Positions 8,889-18,391 of a DNA stretch of 64,000 nucleotides are shown here, one piece after another. Each line of letters begins with the position of its first letter. The first letter of the stretch is position 1. The notes under the pieces were generated by a model, which had not been told where the DNA came from, did not search any database, and saw only the letters and a list, made by a program, of their open reading frames with translations. This DNA is from Hydrocarboniphaga effusa AP103 (lineage in GTDB: Bacteria > Pseudomonadota > Gammaproteobacteria > Nevskiales > Nevskiaceae). The position numbers and the translations under genes are program-made. The stretch covers positions 2,467,501-2,531,500 of the forward strand of contig NZ_AKGD01000001.1 of assembly GCF_000271305.1 (NCBI RefSeq), in the 5' to 3' direction.

Positions 8889-9824
8889 CTAGGCGCGACT
8901 CTCCGGCAGGCCAATGCGTTTGTCGCGCAACGTCCTCTTGCTTCGCTCGAGACGTTCGAGCAGGGAGGGGCCCAATGCGAGCGCGACGCCCACCGACAGG
9001 ACGTCGAGAACCGCCAGGTGGGCCAGACGCGTGGTCATCGGTGCGTAGACATCAGGGTCTTCCGGCACATCGACGTTCAGCGCGATGTCGGCCTGTTTCG
9101 ACAGCGGCGAGCCGCCGGGCGTGACGGCGATGACGGCGGCGCCGCACTCGCGCGCAATTTCGGCGGCGCCGATGATGTCGGATGTGCGCCCCGTCGCCGA
9201 GACCGCAACCACGGCGTCACCACGCTTCAGGACCGTCGCCGCCATGCCGATGGAATGACCGTCCAGATAGGCGACGGAGGGAATTCCGAACCGGAAGAAC
9301 TTGAGTTGTCCGTCCTGCGCGACGATGCCGGAGTTGCCGATGCCGTAGAACTCGATTCGCCTGGCCTTGGCGAGGATGTCGACGGCCTGCTGGATCCGCG
9401 CGGGATCGCAATGATTGCGCACGGACATCAGCGCACCGATGGTGCTGTCGAAAACCTTCTGTGCGACCACTGCCATCTTGTCGTCCGGATTGACGTCCTG
9501 ATGGACGAACGGAACGCCGGCGGCCAGGCTTTGCGCCAGCCTGAGCTTGAACTCGCGAAAGCCGCTGAATCCCAACGCGGCCGAGAATCGGGCCACCGTC
9601 GGCTGGCTCACGCCGACGCGTGATGCGGTTTCGGCAATCGACAGATTGAGCACTTCGAGGCTTTGCGCCAGCACGAATTCGGCGACCGCCCTTTCCGACT
9701 TTCGCAACCGATCCAGTTCGCCTTTGATGCGCTCCAGAAACGGATTGCGGCTGGAAACCGGTGTCGGCGCCGTCTGTTCCTTCGGGTTTGCGGATTTGGA
9801 CGAAAGGTTTCGGGGTTTCTTCAA
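8889..9824 (-). CDS. hexR: HexR-type transcriptional regulator of the ED pathway (RpiR family)
   Basis: The protein has an N-terminal HTH_6 domain (SIAETASRVGVSQPTVARF, about residues 70-90) and a C-terminal SIS domain (GIGNSGIVAQD, SATGRTSDII, VPEDPDVYAPM). That layout and the conserved KSERAVAEFVL and LAQSLAAGVPFV segments match HexR, which in other gammaproteobacteria senses the ED intermediate KDPG. No ATG occurs before the HTH, so I take the TTG at 9824, two bases after the pgl stop; this gives 311 aa and implies coupling to pgl. It is the last gene of zwf-pgl-hexR, and its probable operators lie at 12044-12058 and 12196-12210. The start is the least certain part. Confidence 0.9.
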   Translation of the reverse strand: MKKPRNLSSKSANPKEQTAPTPVSSRNPFLERIKGELDRLRKSERAVAEFVLAQSLEVLNLSIAETASRVGVSQPTVARFSAALGFSGFREFKLRLAQSLAAGVPFVHQDVNPDDKMAVVAQKVFDSTIGALMSVRNHCDPARIQQAVDILAKARRIEFYGIGNSGIVAQDGQLKFFRFGIPSVAYLDGHSIGMAATVLKRGDAVVAVSATGRTSDIIGAAEIARECGAAVIAVTPGGSPLSKQADIALNVDVPEDPDVYAPMTTRLAHLAVLDVLSVGVALALGPSLLERLERSKRTLRDKRIGLPESRA

Positions 9825-9826
9825 AG

Positions 9827-10555
9827 TCAGAAATCGCAGAACAGGTGCGTGGGGACCGCATCCTGCAATAGAACAGCCGCGATTGGAAAGCAAAGCGGAT
9901 CGCCGGACGCGGCAGCGCGCTCGAGAACCTCCCGCTTTTTTTCGCCGCTTGCAATGATGATCAGTTGACGGCTGTCCAACAGGGCGCCCAGCGTCAGGGT
10001 CATTCGCTCGTGTGGGGCGGTTTCGGGATTGATCGCCGCCACATTTGCGGGCCGCTTCGGATCGAGCGCGCGGGCCGTCTCCAAAGCGCAGGGGAACAGG
10101 GAGGCCGTGTGCCCGTCTTCGCCCACGCCGAGCACGACGGCATCGAAAGGGCGGGGAATTTCGGCGATGGCGCGTTCGGCGAAGCCCACTCCGGCGGCCG
10201 CGCTCCGCGATGCGTTCTTCAAGGGAACGAACCGAGCCCGGGCTGCCGCGTTGCGGAGCAGATGGGTGCGCACCAGATGTTCGTTGCTGGCGGCACACGC
10301 CGGATCGACCCAGCGTTCGTCGGCCAGGCCGATCACCACGCGGCTCCAGTCGAGCGCCGCAGTCGATAGCGATTCCATGAAGCGCGCGGGGCTGCGACCG
10401 CCGGAGACGATCAGCGAAGCAAGGGGTCGCGTGTCGAGCGCCTGGGCGAGAATGCCGGCGACGACACTGGCCGCGGTCACGCCGATGCTTTCATCGTCTG
10501 CACAGCAGTGCTTCTGCAGTGAGTGTCGGGATGTCGGTAGTGGATCCTTCGCCAT
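9827..10555 (-). CDS. pgl: 6-phosphogluconolactonase
   Basis: The 242-aa enzyme hydrolyses 6-phosphogluconolactone to 6-phosphogluconate in the cytoplasm. It belongs to the NagB-like Pgl family: ASLIVSGGRSPARFMESL, LADERWVDP, VVLGVGEDGHTASLFP and PHERMTLTLGALL are the diagnostic motifs. It starts 5 bp after the zwf stop and ends 2 bp before the proposed hexR start, so the three genes form a tight operon under the HexR-controlled zwf promoter. It links Zwf to Edd, which is encoded on the opposite strand from the same control region. Confidence 0.96.
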   Translation of the reverse strand: MAKDPLPTSRHSLQKHCCADDESIGVTAASVVAGILAQALDTRPLASLIVSGGRSPARFMESLSTAALDWSRVVIGLADERWVDPACAASNEHLVRTHLLRNAAARARFVPLKNASRSAAAGVGFAERAIAEIPRPFDAVVLGVGEDGHTASLFPCALETARALDPKRPANVAAINPETAPHERMTLTLGALLDSRQLIIIASGEKKREVLERAAASGDPLCFPIAAVLLQDAVPTHLFCDF

Positions 10556-10560
10556 GAGGA

Positions 10561-12021
10561 TTACATCTCTTCATGCCAGGCGTGGGATTCGCGCATGAGC
10601 AGGGCGCTTGCTGCGGTGGGCCCCCAGGTGCCCGATGGATAGAATTTCATCGGCGTGACCTGTCGATCCCAGGCACTCATGATCGGCTCCAGCCAGCTCC
10701 AGGCCGCATCCAATTCGTCGCGACGCATGAACAGCGTCAGCTTGCCGCGTATCACGTCCATGATCAGGCGCTCGTATGCATCCCATTGACGCATCTGGTA
10801 CGTCTCGGCGAACGCTACGTCCAGCGAAATCCGCTGAACCTGCATGCCTTCGCCGGGAAGTTTTGCCATCACCTCGAGCTTCAGCCCTTCGTTCGGTTGA
10901 AGGCTGATGACCAGGCGGTTGGCGCCGCTTTCGCCGCCGTTGGGAAAAATCGGGTGAGGCACGCCGCGAAAATTGACCACGATTTCGGCCAGTCTTTCGC
11001 CCATGCGCTTGCCGGTGCGGAGATAGAACGGCACGCCGGCCCAGCGCCAGTTGTCGAGTTCGGCTTTGATGGCGACGAAGGTCTCGGTTTGGCTTTTCGG
11101 AGCGATGCCTTCTTCTTCCAGATAGCCCGCGACCGGCTTGTTGCGGATGGCGCCGGCGCGGTACTGGCCGCGAACGGTCTTGGTTCCCACGTCGGCATCG
11201 GTGAAAGGACGAAGCGCGCACAACACCTTCAGCTTTTCGTTCCGCACGGCGTCGGGCTGAAGGCTGACAGGCGGCTCCATCGCCACGATGCAGAGCAATT
11301 GCAGCAAGTGATTCTGGACCATGTCGCGAAGCGCGCCGGTTGAGTCGTAGAACTCGCCACGGCCTTCGACGCCGACGGTTTCGGCGATGGTGATCTGCAC
11401 ATCGCTGATCCACGAGCGATTCCACAACGGCTCGAACAGCACGTTCCCGAAGCGCAGCGCGATGAGATTCTGGACCGTTTCCTTACCCAGATAGTGGTCG
11501 ATGCGAAAGATCTGCTCCTCCGAAAACACCTTGCCGACGTCTTCGTTGATCCGCGTCGCCGAAGGCAGATCCCGTCCCAATGGCTTCTCCACGACGACGC
11601 GGCTGTTCGGTGTCACCAGTCCCGCATTGCCGAGGTTGGCGCAGATGCTGGCGAACAGGCCCGGGGCAGTCGCCAGGTAGAAGACACGGATCCGGCTGCC
11701 GCTGTCCTTCAACCAGTCGGCCAGCAGGGCGAAGTCTTTTTCGCTGTTGGCATCGAGCTGCGTGTAGTCGAGGCACTGCGCAAACGCGTTCCAGGCGGCG
11801 TCGGTGAAATCGTCGGTGGGAACGTGCTTTCTGCAGTTCTGTTCGACGAGGGCCAGGTACTGGTCGCGGCTGAGCGCATCCCTGCCGGTTCCGATGATTC
11901 GCCAGCCGTGGTTCGGCGAGGTATCGCGATGCCGATAGAACAGGGCCGGCAGCAGTTTGCGCATGGCCAGATCGCCACTGCCTCCAAACAGAATGAAATC
12001 GAACGATTCAAGCGATGACAT
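10561..12021 (-). CDS. zwf: Glucose-6-phosphate 1-dehydrogenase
   Basis: The 486-aa enzyme oxidises glucose-6-phosphate to 6-phosphogluconolactone, making NAD(P)H. The N-terminal nucleotide-binding motif is FDFILFGGSGDLAMRKLLPA, and the active-site signature RIDHYLGKETVQN is intact. VEKPLGRDLPSA and WEGVP-like WAGVPFYLRTGKRM match the family, and length is normal. It is the first gene of zwf-pgl-hexR. Its ATG lies 23 bp from the proximal HexR operator, and the promoter diverges from that of edd. In this setting Zwf takes glucose-6-phosphate made by Pgi from the fructose-6-phosphate produced by the fructan locus. Confidence 0.97.
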   Translation of the reverse strand: MSSLESFDFILFGGSGDLAMRKLLPALFYRHRDTSPNHGWRIIGTGRDALSRDQYLALVEQNCRKHVPTDDFTDAAWNAFAQCLDYTQLDANSEKDFALLADWLKDSGSRIRVFYLATAPGLFASICANLGNAGLVTPNSRVVVEKPLGRDLPSATRINEDVGKVFSEEQIFRIDHYLGKETVQNLIALRFGNVLFEPLWNRSWISDVQITIAETVGVEGRGEFYDSTGALRDMVQNHLLQLLCIVAMEPPVSLQPDAVRNEKLKVLCALRPFTDADVGTKTVRGQYRAGAIRNKPVAGYLEEEGIAPKSQTETFVAIKAELDNWRWAGVPFYLRTGKRMGERLAEIVVNFRGVPHPIFPNGGESGANRLVISLQPNEGLKLEVMAKLPGEGMQVQRISLDVAFAETYQMRQWDAYERLIMDVIRGKLTLFMRRDELDAAWSWLEPIMSAWDRQVTPMKFYPSGTWGPTAASALLMRESHAWHEEM

Positions 12022-12043
12022 GGGCCGCCGTGCACTCAGGTTA

Positions 12044-12087
12044 TGTTGTTTTACTACATTCTATAGCGCGCCGGTCCGACCCTTCAA
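12044..12087 (-). promoter_or_regulatory. zwf promoter with HexR operator
   Basis: Read on the minus strand, TTGAAG (12087-12082) and TAGAAT (12063-12058) form -35 and -10 boxes with an 18-bp spacer. The 15-bp imperfect palindrome TGTAGTAAAACAACA (12058-12044) follows and shares its first T with the end of the -10 box. It fits the published HexR consensus TGTARTWWWAYTACA with few mismatches. Occupancy there would block polymerase. The hexR gene is in the operon it would control, which suggests autoregulation. Confidence 0.75.
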
Positions 12088-12190
12088 GAAATTTATCGGA
12101 CCCAGTGGAATGCATGAAAATTCGAGTAACTCGTGATTTTCAGCTTGTTCTGACGAGTGAAGCGATGGAGGCAACCTCCATGATTCAAAA

Positions 12191-12210
12191 TATAATGTAG
12201 TATTGCTACC
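12191..12210 (+). promoter_or_regulatory. edd promoter -10 box with HexR operator
   Basis: A perfect TATAAT (12191-12196) is fused to the palindrome TGTAGTATTGCTACC (12196-12210), a near match to the HexR consensus TGTARTWWWAYTACA with mismatches at positions 10 and 15. The geometry copies the zwf side: the -10 box runs directly into GTAGTA. No good -35 is visible at 16-18 bp upstream. The edd ATG lies 43 bp downstream. Confidence 0.75.
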
Positions 12211-12253
12211 TAAATCGCCGCGTCCCTGTACCGAACCAAGAACGTCCGAGGCC

Positions 12254-14074
12254 ATGCCTTTACATCCCGTCATCCGCTCCGTCACCGAACGCATACAAGC
12301 CCGCAGCCTCGTTTCGAGGAATGCCTATTTGAAGCGTGCTGCCGATGCCGCCGAGGCGGGAACGGTTCGGTCGCGGATCTCGTGTACCAATCTGGCTCAC
12401 GCCTTTGCCGCTGCGCCTGCCGACGACAAAACCAATCTGCGCGCCGGGCGGTGGCCCAATCTCGCCATCGTTTCTTCCTACAACGACATGTTGTCTGCGC
12501 ATCAGCCCTTCGAACGCTTTCCGGCGATTCTCAAGGACGCCGCGCGCAAGGCGGGGGCGGTTGCCCAGTTCGCAGGCGGTGTGCCCGCGATGTGCGACGG
12601 CGTTACGCAAGGCCAGGCGGGGATGGAGCTTTCGTTGTTTTCGCGCGATGTGATCGCGATGTCCACCGCGATTGCCCTCTCGCACAATGTTTTCGACGGT
12701 GGCCTGTACTTGGGTGTCTGCGACAAGATCGTGCCGGGGCTGCTGATCGGTGCGCTGCAGTTCGGGCATCTGCCGGCCATTTTCGTGCCTGCCGGGCCGA
12801 TGACCACCGGACTCCCGAATCCGGAAAAAGCCAAGGTGCGGCAGCTTCACGTCGAAGGCAAGGTTGGCCGCGAGGCGCTGCTGGAGGCGGAGATGGCCTC
12901 GTATCATGGTCCCGGAACCTGCACCTTCTACGGCACCGCCAACAGCAATCAGATGTTGATGGAGGTGATGGGGCTGCATTTGCCCGGCGCCGCATTCGTC
13001 AATCCCAACACTGCGCTGCGAGACGCCTTGACGGCGGCCGCCGCGACGCGGGCGGCGCAGATAACGCGAGCAGGCGCGGAGTACACGCCGATCGCCGAGG
13101 TGATCGATGAACGCGCCATCGTCAACGGCATCATCGGCTTGCTCGCGACCGGCGGTTCCACCAACCACACGATTCATCTCGTGGCGATCGCGCGTGCAGC
13201 CGGCATCGTCATCGACTGGAGCGATTTCGATACGCTCTCCGCCGTCGTGCCTCTGCTCTGCAGGGTTTATCCGAATGGCAGTGCCGATATCAATCACTTC
13301 CATGCCGCCGGCGGTATCGGCCTGCTGATCCGCCAGTTGCTCGACGAAGAACTGCTGCATGACGACGTCATGACGGTGGCGGGCAAAGGATTGCGCCGCT
13401 ACACCGAAGAGCCCGCGCTCGCCTCCGGAAACCTGACCTGGGTTCCCGGGGCTGCCAGCAGCCTGGACCGCGCGGTGCTGGCCTCTGTTCGTGAGCCTTT
13501 CAGCGCTGATGGCGGATTGAAGCTTCTGAGCGGCAATCTCGGTCGGGCGATCATCAAAACGTCGGCCGTCAAACCGGAACATCGGGTGGTCGAGGCGCCT
13601 GCACGGGTGTTTGATGATCAGGACGACATGCTCGCCGCGTTCAAGCGGGGCGAGCTTCACCGTGACTTCGTCGCGGTCCTGCGCTTTCAGGGACCGCGCG
13701 CCAATGGCATGCCGGAGCTGCACAAGCTGACACCGGCGCTGGGCGTTCTGCAGGACCAGGGGTTCAAGGTCGCACTGGTCACCGACGGACGTATGTCGGG
13801 CGCCAGCGGCAAGATTCCGGCGGCGATACACGTGACGCCCGAGTGCCTGGCTGGCGGGCCTCTCGCTCGCGTGCGAGACGGCGACCTCATCCGACTGGAT
13901 GCCGGGACTGGGACTTTGGAGGCCTTGGTCGATGCGGCCGACTGGCTGCAACGTGAAGTGGCCGGGCCCGATCTTTCGTCCAACCACTACGGCGTCGGCC
14001 GCGAACTGTTCTCCGCCGCCCGCGCCTCCGTCGCCGGTGCCGAGCAGGGCGCCGTTTCGTTTCTGACAGCCTGA
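12254..14074 (+). CDS. edd: 6-phosphogluconate dehydratase
   Basis: This 606-aa [4Fe-4S] IlvD/Edd-family dehydratase converts 6-phosphogluconate to KDPG, the committed ED step. [40 protein letters not shown] and [19 protein letters not shown] are typical of Edd and include the cluster cysteines. The ATG at 12254 opens the conserved [14 protein letters not shown]; a TTG 51 bp upstream in frame lies in the HexR operator and is unlikely. It is first in edd-eda-pyk-pgi, with 14 bp to eda. Control is inferred to be by HexR at 12196-12210. Confidence 0.97.
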   Translation: MPLHPVIRSVTERIQARSLVSRNAYLKRAADAAEAGTVRSRISCTNLAHAFAAAPADDKTNLRAGRWPNLAIVSSYNDMLSAHQPFERFPAILKDAARKAGAVAQFAGGVPAMCDGVTQGQAGMELSLFSRDVIAMSTAIALSHNVFDGGLYLGVCDKIVPGLLIGALQFGHLPAIFVPAGPMTTGLPNPEKAKVRQLHVEGKVGREALLEAEMASYHGPGTCTFYGTANSNQMLMEVMGLHLPGAAFVNPNTALRDALTAAAATRAAQITRAGAEYTPIAEVIDERAIVNGIIGLLATGGSTNHTIHLVAIARAAGIVIDWSDFDTLSAVVPLLCRVYPNGSADINHFHAAGGIGLLIRQLLDEELLHDDVMTVAGKGLRRYTEEPALASGNLTWVPGAASSLDRAVLASVREPFSADGGLKLLSGNLGRAIIKTSAVKPEHRVVEAPARVFDDQDDMLAAFKRGELHRDFVAVLRFQGPRANGMPELHKLTPALGVLQDQGFKVALVTDGRMSGASGKIPAAIHVTPECLAGGPLARVRDGDLIRLDAGTGTLEALVDAADWLQREVAGPDLSSNHYGVGRELFSAARASVAGAEQGAVSFLTA

Positions 14075-14088
14075 GCGATCACCCAGAC

Positions 14089-14727
14089 ATGCATCCTTCC
14101 CAGTACGCAATCGACGAAGTCCTGTCGTCGGGCCCGGTGATTCCGGTCATTGTCATCGAGGACATTTCGGATGCCGTACCGCTGGCGCGCGCCTTGGTCG
14201 CCGGTGGCGTGCGGGTACTGGAAGTCACGCTGCGCACGGCCGCCGCGATCGACAGCATCCGTGCAATCGCGAATGCGGTGCCGGAGGCGCTGGTCGGGGC
14301 CGGCACCTTGATCGACGACGCCGACATTCGGCGCGCGCAGGCCGCCGGTGCGCGCTTCGGCGTGAGCCCGGGTGCGACGCCGTCGCTGCTGGCCGCCGCG
14401 ACGCAAGCGGGCTTCCCGCTGCTGCCTGGTGTCATGACGCCTTCCGATGTGATCGCGGCCATGAATGCGGGCTATACGGCGCTCAAGCTCTTCCCGGCGG
14501 CGCAGGCAGGCGGCATCGGCATGCTCAAGGCGCTGAACGGCCCGTTTCCGCAAATCCGCTTCTGTCCCACGGGCGGTATCAGTCCGCAATCGGCGCCCGA
14601 TTTCCTTGCGCTGCCGAACGTCGCTTGTGTCGGTGGCTCCTGGCTGACGCCGCCTGATCTGATCGAGGCGCGGGATTGGGACGGGATTACCCGTCTGGCG
14701 CAGCAGTCATTGCAACTGCGCAAGTGA
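14089..14727 (+). CDS. eda: KDPG aldolase (2-dehydro-3-deoxy-phosphogluconate aldolase)
   Basis: The 212-aa class I aldolase splits KDPG into pyruvate and glyceraldehyde-3-phosphate. Conserved signatures are VIPVIVIED, VLEVTLRTAAA (catalytic glutamate), VGAGTLIDDADIRRA, the Schiff-base lysine in YTALKLFPA, and RFCPTGGISPQSAPDFL. Length is normal for Eda. It follows edd by 14 bp and precedes pyk by 16 bp, a compact ED operon under the edd promoter. Confidence 0.97.
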   Translation: MHPSQYAIDEVLSSGPVIPVIVIEDISDAVPLARALVAGGVRVLEVTLRTAAAIDSIRAIANAVPEALVGAGTLIDDADIRRAQAAGARFGVSPGATPSLLAAATQAGFPLLPGVMTPSDVIAAMNAGYTALKLFPAAQAGGIGMLKALNGPFPQIRFCPTGGISPQSAPDFLALPNVACVGGSWLTPPDLIEARDWDGITRLAQQSLQLRK

Positions 14728-14743
14728 ACGGAGCCTTCAAAGC

Positions 14744-16180
14744 ATGAACGCGGACAGAAGCGGCGCCGTACCCCGAAGCACCAAGATCATTGCGACACTC
14801 GGGCCCTCCAGTCGCGACGAGGCCACCATCCAGGCACTCGCCATGGCGGGCGCGAACGTGTTTCGCCTCAACGCCAGCCATGGCACGCAGGCCGATCATG
14901 CCTTGACCTATGAGCGTGTGCGCCGCGTATCCGCGGCACTGGGCCGTCCGCTCGGTGTCCTGCTGGACTTGCAGGGGCCGAAGCTGCGCATCGGCACCTT
15001 CGCGAGCGGCAGCATCACGCTCGCGGCAGAGGCGCCCTTCTGCTTCGACCTCGATCCGTCCCCGGGCGACGAACGCAGGGTCTGCCTGCCGCATCCGGAG
15101 ATCTTCAGTGCGCTGCAGCCCGGCGATCAGTTGCTGGTGGATGATGGCCGCATGGCCTTCATCGCCACCGAGGTCGGACCGGGGTCGATCCGGGTGCGTG
15201 CCCTGCGCTCCGGGACGTTATCCGATCGCAAGGGCGTGAATGTGCCGTCGCGCGCGCTGTCGCTGTCGGCGCTGTCTGGCAAGGATCGCAGGGATCTGCA
15301 GTTCGGCCTGGATCTCGGTGTCGACTGGATCGCGCTGTCCTTCGTGCAGCGGGTGCAGGACGTGATCGAAGCCCGCGAGCTGGTGCAGCAGCGCTGCCTG
15401 CTGATGGCAAAAATAGAAAAGCCCGGCGCCTTGCAGGAGATCGAAGCCATCATCGCGGCCGCCGACGGCATCATGGTCGCGCGCGGCGATCTCGGTGTGG
15501 AAATGCCGATGGAGCAAGTGCCCAGCGTGCAGAAGCAACTGGTCCGTCTCGCGCGCAGCGCCGGCAAGCCAGTGGTGATTGCAACGCAGATGCTGGAATC
15601 GATGATCGGCTCGCCGTGTCCGACGCGCGCGGAAGCTTCCGACGTGGCGACAGCGGTCTATGACGGTGCCGATGCGGTGATGCTTTCGGCCGAGACCGCT
15701 TCCGGCCGCTATCCCGTAGAGGCCGTGCGCGCGATGGACGGCATCGTCCGCCACACCGAGAGCGACAGCTTGCGCCAGCCGCTGATGCAGGCGATCGGCA
15801 AGGACGGCGAATCCACCACGACGGATGTCTTGGGTTCGGCTCTGCGGCGCGTCTCGGAGCTGCTGCCGCTGTCGGCGACCGTGGCCTACACCGCCTCCGG
15901 TGCTACCGCGATGCGCATGGCGCAGCAGAGACCGCGATCGCCGGTCCTGTGCCTCACTCCGAGCACCACCGTCGCACAGCGGCTGACGATGGTGTGGGGC
16001 ATCCATCCACATGCGGACACCGCGATGGCAGGCGATACCCGCACGGTGGAGCGGGCGACCCGACTCCTGCACGAACAGGCACTGGCTGAACCGGGCAAGG
16101 CCATGGTGCTTGTCTGCGGCACGCCGTTCGGCCTGCCGGGCTCTACGAATCAGCTGCATGTGGTTTGGCCATCTTTCTAG
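14744..16180 (+). CDS. pyk: Pyruvate kinase
   Basis: This 478-aa enzyme makes pyruvate and ATP from phosphoenolpyruvate, finishing the lower glycolytic branch fed by Eda-derived glyceraldehyde-3-phosphate. The N-terminus TKIIATLGPSSRDEATI, MAKIEKPGALQEIEAI with its catalytic lysine, GIMVARGDLGVEMPMEQVP and the DAVMLSAETASGRYPVEAV block are standard. The C-terminal domain is complete and ends NQLHVVWPSF. Its place between eda and pgi means HexR probably sets its expression together with the ED genes. A second pyk could exist elsewhere. Confidence 0.96.
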   Translation: MNADRSGAVPRSTKIIATLGPSSRDEATIQALAMAGANVFRLNASHGTQADHALTYERVRRVSAALGRPLGVLLDLQGPKLRIGTFASGSITLAAEAPFCFDLDPSPGDERRVCLPHPEIFSALQPGDQLLVDDGRMAFIATEVGPGSIRVRALRSGTLSDRKGVNVPSRALSLSALSGKDRRDLQFGLDLGVDWIALSFVQRVQDVIEARELVQQRCLLMAKIEKPGALQEIEAIIAAADGIMVARGDLGVEMPMEQVPSVQKQLVRLARSAGKPVVIATQMLESMIGSPCPTRAEASDVATAVYDGADAVMLSAETASGRYPVEAVRAMDGIVRHTESDSLRQPLMQAIGKDGESTTTDVLGSALRRVSELLPLSATVAYTASGATAMRMAQQRPRSPVLCLTPSTTVAQRLTMVWGIHPHADTAMAGDTRTVERATRLLHEQALAEPGKAMVLVCGTPFGLPGSTNQLHVVWPSF

Positions 16181-16207
16181 AACAGTTCGATACAGCCTCG
16201 AGGCATC

Positions 16208-17710
16208 ATGAGTTTTCCAGAAATTCCTGCTGATCAGTCACCGGAATGGAGTTCCCTGCAATCCGCCGCTGCTCGCATCCGGCACCGAATCCGCGACGAT
16301 GGCGTGTTGCGCCATTGCGATCCCGCGGCCGTGCTTGCGATCGAGGAACTGGGCATCGAACTCGACGGCACGCGTCAATGGTTGGATGCGGCGGCGCTCG
16401 ATAGCCTTCACGCATTCGCGCGTGCACAGCAGCTCGAAGCTCGGCGCGATGCGCTGCTCGGCGGTGCGCTCGTCAATCACAGCGAACGGCGGGCGGCGCT
16501 GCACGGCGCCTTGCGTTCGCCGAAGACGGCCTCGATCGTGTCCGGCGGCCAGGATGTCGTGCCGCTGGTGCACGCAACGTTGGCGCGCATGCGCGAGCTT
16601 GCGGACGCGTTGCATGCCGGCCGGCTGACCGGCGCCGGCGGCACCCCGATCACGGACATCGTCAACATCGGCATCGGTGGCTCCGATCTCGGGCCGCGCC
16701 TGGTCTGCGACGCATTGCAGGATGAAGCCCCCGACCATCTGCGCGTGCATTTCCTGTCGAACGTCGACGGCACCGGCGCTGCTCGCCTGATGCGCAAGCT
16801 GCGTCCTGCCGCGACACTGTTCATTGTCAGCAGCAAGAGCTTTGCGACGCGGGAAACACGCCTCAACGCCAAAACCCTGTTCGCGTGGTGCCTGGCCTCG
16901 GGACTGTCGGCGAGCGAGTTGCAGGCGCAGGTCTTTGCTGTCACCGCCCGACCTGCTGCGGCTGAAGAATTCGGCATTGCAGCGGACAACATCCTGCCAC
17001 TCTGGGATTGGGTCGGTGGCCGCTTCTCGGTATGGAGCGCGATCGGACTGCCGGTGGCCTTGCAGCTGGGCTATCGAAAGTTCGAGGAAATGCTCGCCGG
17101 GGCTGCAGCCATGGATCAGCATTTTGCCAAGGCCGAACTCGAACAGAACCTTCCGATGCGCATGGCTTTGCTGGCGATATGGAACGGCACGGTTCTGAAC
17201 ATGCCCAGCCATTGCGCAGTGGCGTACGACGATCGCCTGCGCTTGTTCGTCGATTGGCTGCAGCAACTGGAAATGGAGAGCAATGGAAAGGGGCGCACCG
17301 CTTCCGGCGAACGCCTCGCCTATGCCACCAGCCAGGTGGTCTGGGGAGGACTCGGCACCAATGATCAGCACGCCTACTTCCAGTTGCTGCGTGAAGGGAC
17401 GCGCGAAACCAGCATCGATCTGCTTTGCGTTCAGCAGCCTTCACATGCTTGCGCCGAGCACCACGTTGCCTTGTTGGCCAACGCCCGCGCGCAAGCCGAT
17501 GCGCTGGCCGACCGCGTAGGCGGTCGCGCTGGCGGAAATGCCGTGTCCGTACTCTCAATGAAAAAGTTCGACCCGCACATGCTCGGCATGCTGTTGTCGG
17601 CCTTCGAGCACCGCACTGCGATGATCGGAGCGGCGCTCGGCATCAACTCCTTCGATCAGCCTGGTGTGGAACTCGGCAAGCAGATGGCGGCAGCGCTGGA
17701 ACAGGCCTGA
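16208..17710 (+). CDS. pgi: Glucose-6-phosphate isomerase
   Basis: The 500-aa isomerase interconverts fructose-6-phosphate and glucose-6-phosphate. Signatures are VNIGIGGSDLGPRLVCDAL, SKSFATRETRLNA, DWVGGRFSVWSAIGLP and EHRTAMIGAALGINSFDQPGVELGK with the catalytic-region residues. It is slightly shorter than the E. coli enzyme (about 550 aa), as in many proteobacteria. It lies 27 bp after pyk and ends the operon. Its place here makes sense if fructose is the feed: Pgi runs backwards to supply Zwf with glucose-6-phosphate. Confidence 0.97.
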   Translation: MSFPEIPADQSPEWSSLQSAAARIRHRIRDDGVLRHCDPAAVLAIEELGIELDGTRQWLDAAALDSLHAFARAQQLEARRDALLGGALVNHSERRAALHGALRSPKTASIVSGGQDVVPLVHATLARMRELADALHAGRLTGAGGTPITDIVNIGIGGSDLGPRLVCDALQDEAPDHLRVHFLSNVDGTGAARLMRKLRPAATLFIVSSKSFATRETRLNAKTLFAWCLASGLSASELQAQVFAVTARPAAAEEFGIAADNILPLWDWVGGRFSVWSAIGLPVALQLGYRKFEEMLAGAAAMDQHFAKAELEQNLPMRMALLAIWNGTVLNMPSHCAVAYDDRLRLFVDWLQQLEMESNGKGRTASGERLAYATSQVVWGGLGTNDQHAYFQLLREGTRETSIDLLCVQQPSHACAEHHVALLANARAQADALADRVGGRAGGNAVSVLSMKKFDPHMLGMLLSAFEHRTAMIGAALGINSFDQPGVELGKQMAAALEQA

Positions 17711-18058
17711 GGGCGATGCATTCATCGGCGGACGTGCGAGTCAGACCCGCCGCGTTGCGCTGATGAAGTCGTGAATCGCCGCCATGCCTGCACGGCGGCA
17801 GATCGTCGGATTCCCTCGATCCTGCCGCTGCTCGCTCCCACGCTTGATCGGAGCGCGTTCATGCCAGCACGGCTCTGACGGCGCTTGCGTCGGAGTACGA
17901 CCATGCCTGGCGGCATCGGGCCTGGTTGCCGCAATCGGAGGCACCGGCTTGTCCCCGCCCCGGCGAACGCAAGCTCGCATGCCGCGGTTCTTCTGTTGCT
18001 CGGAGGGTGGTTGTCACATGGCCGGCCCGGTTTACGTTCCGATTCTGGAGCCCGCCTC
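17711..18058 (+). other. Gene-free stretch after pgi
   Basis: I see no convincing gene or terminator. A minus-strand frame ending at 17741 reads AGMAAIHDFIS, faintly like a LysR C-terminal helix. With the SDR fragment that follows, this may be decayed coding DNA. The likeness is too weak to call. Confidence 0.4.
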
Positions 18059-18245
18059 ATGACGGGCATTCGCCGCTTCGAGAACAAGGTCGCGCTCGTG
18101 ACCGGCGCCGGCATCGCGCGCCGGCGCCTTGAGGCTCGTCGAAGAAGGGGCGCGGGTGCTCGCGGTGAGCCGTGGCGACAACGTCGAAGCGCTCGCGGCC
18201 CTGCCTGTAGCGCCTTTCATCGCGCAGAGCCGATCGCTGGCCTAG
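18059..18245 (+). pseudogene. Short-chain dehydrogenase (SDR) N-terminal remnant with frameshift
   Basis: The ATG opens MTGIRRFENKVALVTGAGIA, the start of an SDR with its TGxxxGxG cofactor loop. The frame then slips: from about 18115 another frame continues GALRLVEEGARVLAVSRGD, the usual next SDR segment (second strand and acidic residue), and ends at TAG 18243-18245. Part of the glycine loop and all downstream catalytic regions (NNAG, YxxxK) are missing. This is a broken fragment of about 60 codons, probably left from a rearrangement at the join between the ED operon and the fructan locus. Confidence 0.7.
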
Positions 18246-18335
18246 CCGACCCGTCTCTTAATTGATTGATAGGAATCGGCTTGTTTCGGCTTCACTCAGC
18301 CGGTTGCGGGGAAATCTCGCGGTTTAATTTCTCTG

Positions 18336-18391
18336 TTGACACTCCCGGGGAGGGTCATTTAATTTGTTTACGAGAAAAAAATAAATAGAAG
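18336..18391 (+). promoter_or_regulatory. Promoter and conserved box upstream of the GH32-like lipoprotein gene
   Basis: TTGACA (18336-18341), a 16-bp spacer containing the palindrome CTCCCGGGGAG, and TTTAAT (18358-18363) form a sigma-70 promoter. From the -10 onward the sequence TTTAATTTGTTTACGAGAAA matches 16 of 20 positions of a block at 21790-21809, before the ROK gene. The shared part extends past the -10, so it may be an operator for the ROK regulator; that is inference. Confidence 0.65.

Noticed and set aside
12260-14110. A 616-codon minus-strand frame opposite edd
   Set aside because: Low-complexity basic sequence, no domain; edd on the plus strand is unambiguous.
17741-17980. Possible LysR remnant on the minus strand beside the SDR fragment
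   Set aside because: Only a weak likeness over about 12 residues; no helix-turn-helix is found.
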